DNA of 64,000 nt from Thermosynechococcaceae cyanobacterium MS004 (GTDB lineage: Bacteria; Cyanobacteriota; Cyanobacteriia; Thermosynechococcales; Thermosynechococcaceae). The DNA lies in NCBI GenBank assembly GCA_022402525.1, contig JAKRSB010000139.1, forward strand, positions 1 through 64,000, given 5' to 3'. The notes under the pieces were generated by a model, which saw nothing but the letters and a program-made list of their open reading frames with translations, had not been told where the DNA came from and searched no databases. Of this stretch, positions 34,643-42,274 are shown one piece after another. The position numbers were made by a program, and so were the translations under genes. Every line of letters begins with the position of its first letter. Position 1 is the first letter of the stretch.

Positions 34643-35989
34643 CTAGCGCCACAATTTCTTGAGACTGCGCCGGAACACATAGCGAACCAGCGGCTGTAGC
34701 GGTAAAGCATCCAGAAAAGCCAGCGGATTGCCTGAAAATGGACGAGGCGTCGTTGCCTCCCGCAGCCATTCCTGGGGCGGCGTTTGCCAGCGACCGTGAT
34801 GCATTAGCTTGGCGTAGGCTTCCGAGCGCTGGTACGCCACCCGTTCGGGGTCAAGCAGGGTGCGAATCGTATCTTGAGCCGCCTGCTGCATTTTGGTACG
34901 CTCAGCGGGACTGAGGGCCAAACAGCGCTCCAACGTCTCTGCCAGCGCCTGGGGGTCATTGGCTGCAAATCGAAAGCCATTCACCCCCGATTCAATCAAA
35001 GCGGTGGCCCCAGCCCCTTCGGAGCACAGCACAATTTGGCCGCAGGCCATTCCTTCTGCGCTGGTGAAGTTAAAGACATCCCACAGGGATGGCACCACCG
35101 TAAACGCAGCCTCTCGCTGATGACGGCGCGTCTCTTGGGGCGATAATGTCCCCACACACTGCACCTTTTTTCGCCACAGATTCGGGTACTGCTGGGCTAA
35201 CCAATCAGACATAAAGGTTCCCGACTGACCGTAGACGGTATCTCGACCAATCCAAACCATTCCTGGAGCGCGATCTCCCAAGAGCTGGAGCGCTTCACAC
35301 AGCACCGCTGGCCCCTTCCAATGCTGAATCCGCCCCACCACTACTCCAGCTCCAGATTTGGCTCCAGTGTTTGAGTCAGATTCAATCAAATTTTCTGCGT
35401 GGGGTAACGCTAATGCCGGAGGTAAGTAGTCCACTTCCCGATGAATCAAGGCTTGCCAATAGTGGGCATTGCTAGGGCTATTGCTTTGCAGCGCATCGGC
35501 CACAGCAAAACAGCCCGTCTCGATCAGCCGAATCAACCTTCCCTGCACAGGCTTATCGAGCTGCGGGTCATAAAAATCAATTTGCCCCATGCTGCCGTGG
35601 AGCTGAATCACTGTGGGCGGGGCTTCGGGGGAAACAATCCAAGGGACGAAGGTGAGTCCCCAGTCCGTTGTTTCTACCGCGTCAAATTTTTGCCCCCCCT
35701 TTATAAATTCCCAAGCAGCCCAAGCTGTTGCTAAACTGCGCTGTAATTCTGGCAGACTCGCGTAATGGGCAAAGGCCGACATCTGGGCGGCGATCGCCCC
35801 CTTGGGCACACAGGACACCGTCACGCCCGCCTCGGAATACCCCTCGAATTCTCCACTAAAGGGATTCGCCACCAGCACTGTCACTTCATGCCCCTGCGTC
35901 ACCAATTGCGGCAAAAACTGGGCATAGAAGGTGCCAATGCCGCCACCAGAATGGGGGGGATACTCAGGAATGGTAAACAGGAGTCTCAT
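34643..35989 (-). CDS. Glycosyltransferase family 4 (GT-B)
   Basis: A 448-residue GT4 enzyme. It starts MRLLFTIPEYPPHSGGGIGT with a GGGIGTFY acceptor loop. The C-domain has GVVVGRIQHWKGPAVLCEAL, and the donor motif PSLWDVFNFTSAEGMACGQI is a variant in which Asp/Ser replace parts of E-x7-E. It lies six bases after the Wzt-type ATPase gene, so it is probably the first transferase translated from the operon mRNA. Specificity is unknown. Confidence 0.86.
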   Translation of the reverse strand: MRLLFTIPEYPPHSGGGIGTFYAQFLPQLVTQGHEVTVLVANPFSGEFEGYSEAGVTVSCVPKGAIAAQMSAFAHYASLPELQRSLATAWAAWEFIKGGQKFDAVETTDWGLTFVPWIVSPEAPPTVIQLHGSMGQIDFYDPQLDKPVQGRLIRLIETGCFAVADALQSNSPSNAHYWQALIHREVDYLPPALALPHAENLIESDSNTGAKSGAGVVVGRIQHWKGPAVLCEALQLLGDRAPGMVWIGRDTVYGQSGTFMSDWLAQQYPNLWRKKVQCVGTLSPQETRRHQREAAFTVVPSLWDVFNFTSAEGMACGQIVLCSEGAGATALIESGVNGFRFAANDPQALAETLERCLALSPAERTKMQQAAQDTIRTLLDPERVAYQRSEAYAKLMHHGRWQTPPQEWLREATTPRPFSGNPLAFLDALPLQPLVRYVFRRSLKKLWR

Positions 35990-35995
35990 GGTGAG

Positions 35996-37291
35996 TTAAC
36001 GGGCGATCGCCGTGGAGTGAGCCTTCAGCGCACGAACCGCGCCCCCGTTTGCAATCCGTACAATGCCGTGATCCGCCCGATAGGCCCACATGGCATCGCC
36101 CAAAATAGAGGGATGTACGTCGAAGGACAAAATATCTTCCGCCGCCATGTACTCCACAGGGTCATTGGCTCGGTAGACAAAAATGCTGACCCGATACTGC
36201 CCCGGCATGAGCTGAAGGCGTGGCAGATTGAAATATAGTTCCGTATCGTCCTTCAGCAAAAAGGGTGGAATATCTTCTTCTGGCGTACAAATGCTAGAAA
36301 CTAGGGTGCCGATGGCATCATAGATCCGCACCACCACGCCCACTTGGGTCATGGGTTCATGGGCACGAAACCGGAGCTTAAGCTGGTAGTCGCTATTAAA
36401 CATGACCGCTGCAAGCTGATCGCCCGTCTTCACATCCTCCAGATAGGCATCCAGCAGCTCAATCCCGTGGACATTCACCTTGCCGCGATAGCCGCCCCCT
36501 GCTTCCGTAACTCTCAGGTAGCGCGCCACCCCTTCTTCTGCCGTGCCCCTAAAGCTTAAGGTTCCTTGATCCAGCAGAAGGGAGACATCACAAAGCTGAC
36601 GAATCGCCGCCATATTGTGGCTCACGAACAGCACCGTCCGCCCCGAACTTGCCACATCCTTCATTTTGCCCAGACATTTGTTCTGGAATTGGGCATCCCC
36701 CACGGCCAACACTTCATCCACGACCAGAATTTCGGGTTCCAGGTGAGCCGCGACGGCAAAGGCCAGTCGAACATACATTCCAGAGGAATAGCGCTTCACG
36801 GGCGTATCCAGAAATTTATCCACCTCCGCAAAGGCCACAATTTCATCGAACTTGCGCTGAATTTCGGAGCGCATCATCCCCAATACTGCGCCGTTGAGAA
36901 AAATATTTTCTCGTCCGGTCAACTCTGGGTGAAACCCCGTCCCAACTTCCAGCAAACTTGCGACCCGTCCCCGAATCCGAATGCGGCCATCGGTGGGTTC
37001 AGTGATCCGGCTGAGCACTTTTAGCAAGGTAGATTTCCCTGCACCATTGCGTCCAATCACCCCAATCCGTTCGCCCTGCTTAATCTCAAAAGAGATTCCG
37101 TTCAAGGCCCAAAATTCCATCTCCTGCTCTTGGGGCGTCGCGCGACGGCCGACGGTGTTCAACACCGACCGTCCAATGGACTTGGTGCCCTCCACTAGAT
37201 TTTCGCGTAGCGACTGGTAACGTCCATGCTGCTTACGTCCCAGTCGATAGCACTTTCTTAAATTTTCAACACTGACGACAACATCTGACAT
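35996..37291 (-). CDS. ABC transporter ATPase for polysaccharide export (Wzt-like)
   Basis: A 431-residue ATPase of the teichoic-acid/O-antigen/capsule export family, working at the inner membrane with the Wzm-like permease just upstream. Motifs: Walker A GVIGRNGAGKSTLLKVLSRI, signature YSSGMYVRLAFAVAAHLEPE, Walker B EILVVDEVLAVGD and the H-loop LFVSHNMAAI. Beyond residue ~250 is a C-terminal beta-rich domain (~265-420), as in Wzt proteins that recognise the end modification of the glycan. This suggests that export is coupled to a specific terminal residue, perhaps a methyl group added by the FkbM enzyme. I place the start at 37291 (MSDVVVSVENL), 14 bp after the permease stop, with AGGAG-like bases upstream. 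Confidence 0.92.
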   Translation of the reverse strand: MSDVVVSVENLRKCYRLGRKQHGRYQSLRENLVEGTKSIGRSVLNTVGRRATPQEQEMEFWALNGISFEIKQGERIGVIGRNGAGKSTLLKVLSRITEPTDGRIRIRGRVASLLEVGTGFHPELTGRENIFLNGAVLGMMRSEIQRKFDEIVAFAEVDKFLDTPVKRYSSGMYVRLAFAVAAHLEPEILVVDEVLAVGDAQFQNKCLGKMKDVASSGRTVLFVSHNMAAIRQLCDVSLLLDQGTLSFRGTAEEGVARYLRVTEAGGGYRGKVNVHGIELLDAYLEDVKTGDQLAAVMFNSDYQLKLRFRAHEPMTQVGVVVRIYDAIGTLVSSICTPEEDIPPFLLKDDTELYFNLPRLQLMPGQYRVSIFVYRANDPVEYMAAEDILSFDVHPSILGDAMWAYRADHGIVRIANGGAVRALKAHSTAIAR

Positions 37292-37305
37292 CTCAAAGGA
37301 GCCTC

Positions 37306-38136
37306 TTAAATAACATCCGCAAAGGAGCGTTCGTAGGCTCGGAAATAGTTGATGCCGCTGAACAATAGCGCCACGACCAAACCGAGCGAGAGCAGAAATC
37401 CGGGCCAATAGATAGCAGCTTGCCCACCTAAAATGGCCCAGCGAAACCCGTCAATGACGCCCACCATGGGGTTAATGGAATAGAGCAAGCGCCACTGCTC
37501 CGGCACAATGGAACTGCTAAACCCCACGGGAGAAATGTATAGGCCAAACTGAATAATGAAGGGCACCACGTAGCGAAAATCTCGGTACTTCACATTCAGT
37601 GCCGCCAGCCAGAGTCCTGCGCCAATCGCAGCAGCAAAGGCAATCAAAATAAACAAAGGTAAGGTCAAAATCCGCCAGGTCGGCATAAAGTCATACCAGG
37701 CCATCAGCCCCAGTAGGATAATGCCGGAAATCATAAAGTCTACAAAACAGACGATGACGGCACTAGCCGGCACAATCAATCGCGGAAAATAGACCTTTGA
37801 AATGAGGTTGGCGTTTCCGAGCAAGCTGTTGCCGCTTTCTGAGAGAGAACTGGCAAAAAATTGCCAGGGCAACATCGCTGAAAACACTAAAATCGGGTAC
37901 GGGACACCGTTAGAGGGAAGTTTCGCCAGATTTCCAAAGACAATCGTAAAGACCACCATGGTTAGAAAGGGGCGAATCAGCGCCCAGGCCATCCCAATCA
38001 CGGTTTGCTTATAGCGCACTAAAATATCGCGCCATGCCAAAAAGTAAAAGAGTTCGCGGTAGCGCCACAAATCACGCCAATAGCGCCCGCGATGCCGACC
38101 TGCCTCAATAATTAATTCTGGTGTCGGAGCATTCAT
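37306..38136 (-). CDS. ABC transporter permease for polysaccharide export (Wzm-like, ABC-2 type)
   Basis: A 276-residue permease with six hydrophobic helices. Family landmarks are the cytoplasmic N-terminal segment RYRELFYFLAWRDILVRYKQ, then TVIGMAWALIRPFLTMVVFT, and later VLVFSAMLPWQFFASSLSES and VVPFIIQFGLYISPVGFSSS. With the adjacent ATPase it would flip a lipid-linked glycan across the inner membrane. Either of two ATGs (38142 or 38136) could start it. It is the first gene of a minus-strand operon running about 16 kb leftwards; the promoter must lie in the 385 bp upstream. Confidence 0.92.
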   Translation of the reverse strand: MNAPTPELIIEAGRHRGRYWRDLWRYRELFYFLAWRDILVRYKQTVIGMAWALIRPFLTMVVFTIVFGNLAKLPSNGVPYPILVFSAMLPWQFFASSLSESGNSLLGNANLISKVYFPRLIVPASAVIVCFVDFMISGIILLGLMAWYDFMPTWRILTLPLFILIAFAAAIGAGLWLAALNVKYRDFRYVVPFIIQFGLYISPVGFSSSIVPEQWRLLYSINPMVGVIDGFRWAILGGQAAIYWPGFLLSLGLVVALLFSGINYFRAYERSFADVI

Positions 38137-38521
38137 AGTCATCTGGAATCCACAAGCAGTTCGATTCTTCTTGCTTGCTAGTGTGAACCATCACCCATGA
38201 AAATCTGACACTGGCACCGTTCACTTCATGGCATCTCCATGACATCTCAAAGACATCTCGAAAACATAAAGAATTAAGGGTCTTCCAGAGAAAAAAGCGC
38301 TTTGGTTTAACCGTATGAAGTCAAGGCCATCCAGCCGCACTGCCCAGCTTGTTGAGGGAAGTGGCTTTTTCCTTACGCTGGCGTAGTCTCGCTGCTAGAG
38401 CATCGCCTTTTCTCGGCTAACGTTTGTGGCGATTGTCCTAAACTCCAGCTTTAGATAATCACTACTTCTGGCATTAGAATAGGGCTGAGATGCCTCATAC
38501 ATTTCCCTCTAAAATAAGCTG
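38137..38521. other. Divergent intergenic region upstream of the exporter operon and the toxin-antitoxin pair
   Basis: About 385 bp without a gene. The word GACATCTC occurs twice near 38238-38257, with a related GGCATCTC just before. This region should hold the promoter of the long minus-strand polysaccharide operon and, near 38460-38521, that of the plus-strand toxin-antitoxin pair. No clear hairpin or RNA is seen. Confidence 0.45.
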
Positions 38522-38788
38522 ATGCATATTACGTTAGGGTCAGAACAAGAGCAATTTATCTCCGAACAGTTGGCACAGGGGAAATTTCAGTCTGCTGATG
38601 AAGTGGTTACAAAGGCGCTACAAGTTTTGGAGCGGCAGCAGAGAGACTATCAGGCGTGGGTAGAAGAGGTTCGGGAAAAGGTTGATGAAGCGGCACAATC
38701 GTTGGAAAGAGGTGAGAGAATTCCGTTAGAGGTTGTTACGGATCGGATACAGGTCAAGTTTCGCAAGGCGCGTGAAGCTGAAGGGTGA
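38522..38788 (+). CDS. parD: ParD-like antitoxin (ribbon-helix-helix)
   Basis: An 88-residue antitoxin that should neutralise the toxin encoded next to it and repress their shared promoter. The N-terminus ITLGSEQEQFISEQLAQGKF, followed by QSADEVVTKALQVLERQ, is the ParD (CC2985-type) ribbon-helix-helix domain. The C-terminal half (REKVDEAAQSLERGERIPLE) is the charged toxin-wrapping region. Its stop codon overlaps the GTG start of the toxin by 4 bp, the usual coupling in type II toxin-antitoxin operons. Confidence 0.9.
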   Translation: MHITLGSEQEQFISEQLAQGKFQSADEVVTKALQVLERQQRDYQAWVEEVREKVDEAAQSLERGERIPLEVVTDRIQVKFRKAREAEG

Positions 38789-39072
38789 GCAATTGTTTTC
38801 TGTCAAGACAGGCCAGTCAGGATTTGGACACCATTGCTGATTATTATTTGACTCGAAATATTGAAGCTGGCGAAAATTTATTTCAAGAATTTACGCGAAA
38901 ATGTGAAAATCTGGTGCGTTTTCCAAGTTTAGGGCGCAGTTATGGCCATATTAGACCTGGAATGCGCGGAATTCCGTTAGATAGCTACATTATTTTCTAT
39001 CAAATTGTGAATGATGGGGTTGAGGTTTTACGAGTAGTTGGCGGTCGGCAGGATTTAGAGGAGTTGTTTTAG
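38785..39072 (+). CDS. parE: ParE-like toxin (RelE/ParE family)
   Basis: A 95-residue toxin of the ParE branch, which poison DNA gyrase in studied members. Visible family features are SRQASQDLDTIADYYLTRNI with the N-terminal helical hairpin, RFPSLGRSYGHIRPGMRGIP, SYIIFYQIVNDGVEVLRVVG and the terminal GGRQDLEELF. It starts with GTG inside the antitoxin's last codons. The gene looks full length and intact. Confidence 0.9.
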   Translation: MSNCFLSRQASQDLDTIADYYLTRNIEAGENLFQEFTRKCENLVRFPSLGRSYGHIRPGMRGIPLDSYIIFYQIVNDGVEVLRVVGGRQDLEELF

Positions 39073-39149
39073 TCGTGCTTGCCCTCTCTTCTCCAAGATT
39101 TATGGCACAGAAATTCAGGTGATGCACTAGATCTGTGGGTCGAATTTCT

Positions 39150-39512
39150 AAGTTAAGGTCAGACAGCAAACTTTGATGGGCATTACCCACAGGTTTAGAA
39201 CACTACCCGCAGGGACAAGCGATCTCACCGGATTCACGCTTGCCCCGTAATTGGCCCCATAAATGCAGTTTCCAGCGTCACTGTAAGACCAATGGCAAGA
39301 TCCGCAAACTCGCAGGGCGCTCGGCAATCCAGACCCTAAGATGGCAAACATCAAAATCAACGCCAAAACCACTTCGAGCATAAACGACTGTTGCGAGTTG
39401 CCGTTTAGCGGCAGTGTTGCCCCCATATTGGCGATATTGCCCAGTGAAAATCTCATGAAAGCAGACGAGCCAATCGCCCCGATCGCCCCAGCCACCCCAC
39501 ACCCAACGGCAC
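39150..39512 (-). pseudogene. Aquaporin/MIP family channel remnant (truncated and frameshifted)
   Basis: Directly behind the ArsJ stop codon the minus strand encodes pieces of an aquaporin in shifting frames. The first is GAIGAIGSSAFMRFSLGNIA, leading to FMLEVVLALILMFAILGSG. The second, in another frame at ~39240-39300, is ADLAIGLTVTLETAFMGPIT. The third, back in the first frame, is ASVNPVRSLVPAG, the second NPA box. The N-terminal half with the first NPA box is missing and at least two frameshifts separate the pieces, so no channel can be made. Aquaglyceroporins (AqpS) occur in some arsenic operons, so this is probably a decayed third gene of the arsJ operon. The fragments are seen; the operon history is inference. 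Confidence 0.72.
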
Positions 39513-40775
39513 TCAATCGCCCCCTTCTGCTTGCCATGCGATCGCCCGACTCGGTTTCGGGTCTGGTAACTTCCGCGTCACCATCGCTGCCGCCAACACC
39601 AGCGCCGCAGAAACCCATAGACAGCCCACCAGCCCATAAAACTGGTAAATCAACCCCGATAACACCGTTCCCGCCAAGCGTCCGCCGGAATTTGCCATGT
39701 AGTAAAAGCCCACATTCAGCGCCACCTTGTCATCATCGGTAAAGGCCAGCACCTGGTAGGAATGCACCGCAGAATTAAACGCAAACACCACGCCAAATAG
39801 CAACAGGCCCCCCACGATCACAGCATTCGCTGGGACGTTGAGCTGAAGGGCAAGGGCGATCGCTGCTGGCACCGCCACCAATGAAAACGTCCAAAACTGC
39901 ACCGTCTTAGCCTGGGGTGGGCGACCCGACCCAAACTGTCGAATGAGCGTCGGCGCTAAAGACTGAATCATGCCGTAGCCAATCACCCAGCAGGCTAAAA
40001 ATCCACCCACCTGAGAGAACGACCAGCCCAACACACTCCGCAAAAAGACCGGTAGCCCCACCACAAACCAGACATCCCGTGAGCCAAACAAAAAGAACCG
40101 CGCTGCTGAAAGGATATTGATCTCTTTACTTTTAGAAAAGAGCTGAGAAAACTTAACCTTCGCCTTAATTTTGCCCATCCCCTTCGGCAAAAATAAGCCC
40201 GTAAACAGCAGCAAAAATAAGCAGCCCGCCATAATCCATAGGGAATGGACAAAGCCAAACGCTCCCAACAGCGCACTCCCCACAAAAAAGCCAACCCCTT
40301 TGAGGGCATTTTTAGAGCCCGTTAAAATTGCCACCCACTTAAAGAGTGCAGACTGGGCATCCTGCGGCACCACCAGCCGGATGGCGCTCTTGGTGCTCAT
40401 TTTGGTTAAGTCTTTGGCAACCCCAGAAAACGCCTGCGCCATCATCACGTACAGCACCGCAATCCACTGCGCCCAGGCCGGATTCAAGAATGACAGCAGC
40501 ACCAACGACAAAATCTGTAGCCCTAACCCAGCATAGAGCGTCACCTTAAGGCCAAGCTGAGAGCCAATCCAGCCGCCCAAGAAGTTCGTAACCACCCCAA
40601 ACACTTCATAGAACAAAAACAATGAGGCAATTTGAATGGGCGTATAGCCGATGTTATTGAAGTAAAGCAGCACCAGCAGCCTGAGCGCACCATCAGTGAT
40701 CGTAAAGCCCCAGTAAGTCAGCGTCACCAGAATATAGTTTCTGAAATTGGCGCGCGAAGCAGTAGAAACTGTCAT
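39513..40775 (-). CDS. arsJ: Organoarsenical efflux MFS transporter ArsJ
   Basis: A 420-residue major-facilitator protein with about twelve helices. The start region FRNYILVTLTYWGFTITDGA and the motif TKMSTKSAIRLVVPQDAQSA match ArsJ as I know it. ArsJ exports 1-arseno-3-phosphoglycerate, the unstable product formed when GAPDH uses arsenate instead of phosphate, and so gives arsenate resistance without reduction to arsenite. The partner dehydrogenase gene lies 45 bp upstream on the same strand, which is the diagnostic arrangement. The gene is intact. Confidence 0.88.
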   Translation of the reverse strand: MTVSTASRANFRNYILVTLTYWGFTITDGALRLLVLLYFNNIGYTPIQIASLFLFYEVFGVVTNFLGGWIGSQLGLKVTLYAGLGLQILSLVLLSFLNPAWAQWIAVLYVMMAQAFSGVAKDLTKMSTKSAIRLVVPQDAQSALFKWVAILTGSKNALKGVGFFVGSALLGAFGFVHSLWIMAGCLFLLLFTGLFLPKGMGKIKAKVKFSQLFSKSKEINILSAARFFLFGSRDVWFVVGLPVFLRSVLGWSFSQVGGFLACWVIGYGMIQSLAPTLIRQFGSGRPPQAKTVQFWTFSLVAVPAAIALALQLNVPANAVIVGGLLLFGVVFAFNSAVHSYQVLAFTDDDKVALNVGFYYMANSGGRLAGTVLSGLIYQFYGLVGCLWVSAALVLAAAMVTRKLPDPKPSRAIAWQAEGGD

Positions 40776-40820
40776 AGAAGCTTCCTTCCCTGATGCGTCA
40801 GGGTCAATTCAGGTTGGGGA

Positions 40821-41837
40821 TCAATTCAGGCTGAGGGCAACCTTTCTGGCCAGTTCCACCATGCGGTTGGCGTAGCCCCACTCGTTGTCGTACCAGGCCA
40901 AAATCTTCACCTGGGTTTCGTCCACCACCATGGTTGAGAGGGCATCAATAATCGACGATCGCGGGTCGTCTTTATAGTCAATGGACACCAGCGGACGTTC
41001 TTCATACCCCAAAATGCCTTTCAGGGAACCCTCCGCTGCTGCTTTTAACAAGCCATTCACTGCCTCTACGGTGGTAGGCTGCGCCACTTCAAACACACAG
41101 TCCGTCAGGGATGCATTGAGTAACGGTACTCTGACCGCTAAGCCATTCAGCTTGCCCTTGAGTTCGGGATAGATGAGTGCGATCGCCGTTGCAGAGCCAG
41201 TTGTAGTGGGAATCAGCGACAGGGCTGTGGCACGGGCACGGCGCAGGTCTTTGTGGGGCGCATCCACAATGGTTTGGGTGTTGGTGTTGTCATGGATCGT
41301 TGTAATCACCCCGTGCTTAATCCCCAAGCCTTCCTGAATCACCTTCACCACAGGCGCTAGACAGTTGGTGGTACAGGACGCTGCGGTTAGAATGCGGTGC
41401 TGAGCAGGGTTATAGAGATGGTCATTAACGCCCATCACGATGTTGAGGGCTTCTGCTGCTTTCACAGGAGCCGCCACAATCACCTTCTGGACACCTCGAT
41501 CAAAGTAGGCGTTAAGGGTTTCTGGCGTTCTAAACTTACCGGAGCATTCCAGCACCACATCAACGCCAACGGCATCCCAGGCCACCTCTCCCGGCTGGGC
41601 AGCGTCGCTGAAGCTTAAGGTCGTTTTTTCGTCAATGGTGACCGTATGGTTGGCTCCACTCACCTCCGGTGCCCAGCGCCCATGCACCGAGTCAAACTTG
41701 AGCAGGTGAGCGGCGGTTTCAGCCCCCCCCTTAACTTCATTAATATGGACGAACTCAAGCTCTGGCCAGCCCCAAGCTGCCCGCAGCGCCAGCCGTCCAA
41801 TGCGGCCAAACCCGTTTATCCCGACTCGAATACCCAT
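40821..41837 (-). CDS. gapdh: ArsJ-associated glyceraldehyde-3-phosphate dehydrogenase
   Basis: A 338-residue GAPDH. The NAD-binding start is [20 protein letters not shown]. The active-site segment [20 protein letters not shown] has the catalytic Cys, with His in [13 protein letters not shown]. Late motifs [17 protein letters not shown] and [15 protein letters not shown] are canonical. Its pairing with arsJ means that it probably converts glyceraldehyde-3-phosphate plus arsenate to 1-arseno-3-phosphoglycerate for export, rather than serving central metabolism. I use the ATG at 41837, which gives the family N-terminus. No arsR gene is adjacent. Confidence 0.9.
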   Translation of the reverse strand: MGIRVGINGFGRIGRLALRAAWGWPELEFVHINEVKGGAETAAHLLKFDSVHGRWAPEVSGANHTVTIDEKTTLSFSDAAQPGEVAWDAVGVDVVLECSGKFRTPETLNAYFDRGVQKVIVAAPVKAAEALNIVMGVNDHLYNPAQHRILTAASCTTNCLAPVVKVIQEGLGIKHGVITTIHDNTNTQTIVDAPHKDLRRARATALSLIPTTTGSATAIALIYPELKGKLNGLAVRVPLLNASLTDCVFEVAQPTTVEAVNGLLKAAAEGSLKGILGYEERPLVSIDYKDDPRSSIIDALSTMVVDETQVKILAWYDNEWGYANRMVELARKVALSLN

Positions 41838-42043
41838 GCTTGCTCTCTCAATCAATCTGATTTTTCAAAACCCCTGAAACCTGGTCGTGGAGTTCTGGGC
41901 TAGACCACACCTGCCCCTCCGACCACAGACTCAACCGCTAGGAGGCGACTGTAGGAGCGATCGCGCAAAGAGCCATACAGAAACAAAACTTGAGGCGGAT
42001 GGTCAAAGCTGCCCATAGGAAAGAATCGATACGTTCAACACAT

Positions 42044-42068
42044 TGACACTCATATATATTGAGAGTCA
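42044..42068. promoter_or_regulatory. Inverted-repeat operator candidate upstream of the ars genes
   Basis: TGACACTCA (42044-42052) and TGAGAGTCA (42060-42068) form an inverted repeat with one mismatch around TATATAT. Flanking ATTGA and TCAAT bases extend the symmetry in the style of ArsR/SmtB operators. It lies about 210 bp upstream of the GAPDH start. Symmetry is observed; recognition by an ArsR-type repressor encoded elsewhere is inference. Confidence 0.4.
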
Positions 42069-42164
42069 TCAATATACTGAAGCTTATATCGAACGCTGTC
42101 AATATAAGGGTATTGCGCAACACATTGCCCCATTGACCCAAGCCTGCTGGCCATCGTGCTTTAT

Positions 42165-42215
42165 GCTGCCGGGCATAGTGAGCTGCCGAGCATAGTGAGC
42201 TGCCGAGCATGGTGA
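42165..42215. repeat. 17-bp tandem repeat, three units
   Basis: Three consecutive 17-bp units, GCTGCCGRGCATRGTGA, occupy 42165-42181, 42182-42198 and 42199-42215. A partial fourth (GCTGCCGAACAT) follows. The copies differ at one or two positions. The array is intergenic, 60-110 bp upstream of the histidine-kinase-like gene. Confidence 0.85.
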
Positions 42216-42274
42216 GCTGCCGAACATAAGATTATGGAGATGCACTAGACTAGAATGTATGTGCCTAGGGCTTT

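Larger units (their letters stand above)
41838..42274. other. Divergent intergenic region between ars genes and kinase-like gene
   Basis: About 440 bp with the operator candidate at 42044-42068 and the 17-bp array at 42165-42215. A 90-codon minus-strand open frame at 41938-42210 crosses both and resembles nothing I know, so I treat it as chance. The operator region is rich in TATA words and could contain the promoter of the ars pair. Confidence 0.5.

Noticed and set aside
39278-39502. Minus-strand open frame behind arsJ as a gene
   Set aside because: The aquaporin segments lie in other frames; this frame gives no family residues.
41938-42210. 90-codon minus-strand frame as a missing arsR or membrane peptide
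   Set aside because: No ArsR helix-turn-helix or metal-binding Cys pair pattern; it crosses the 17-bp array and the operator candidate, so it is most likely chance.
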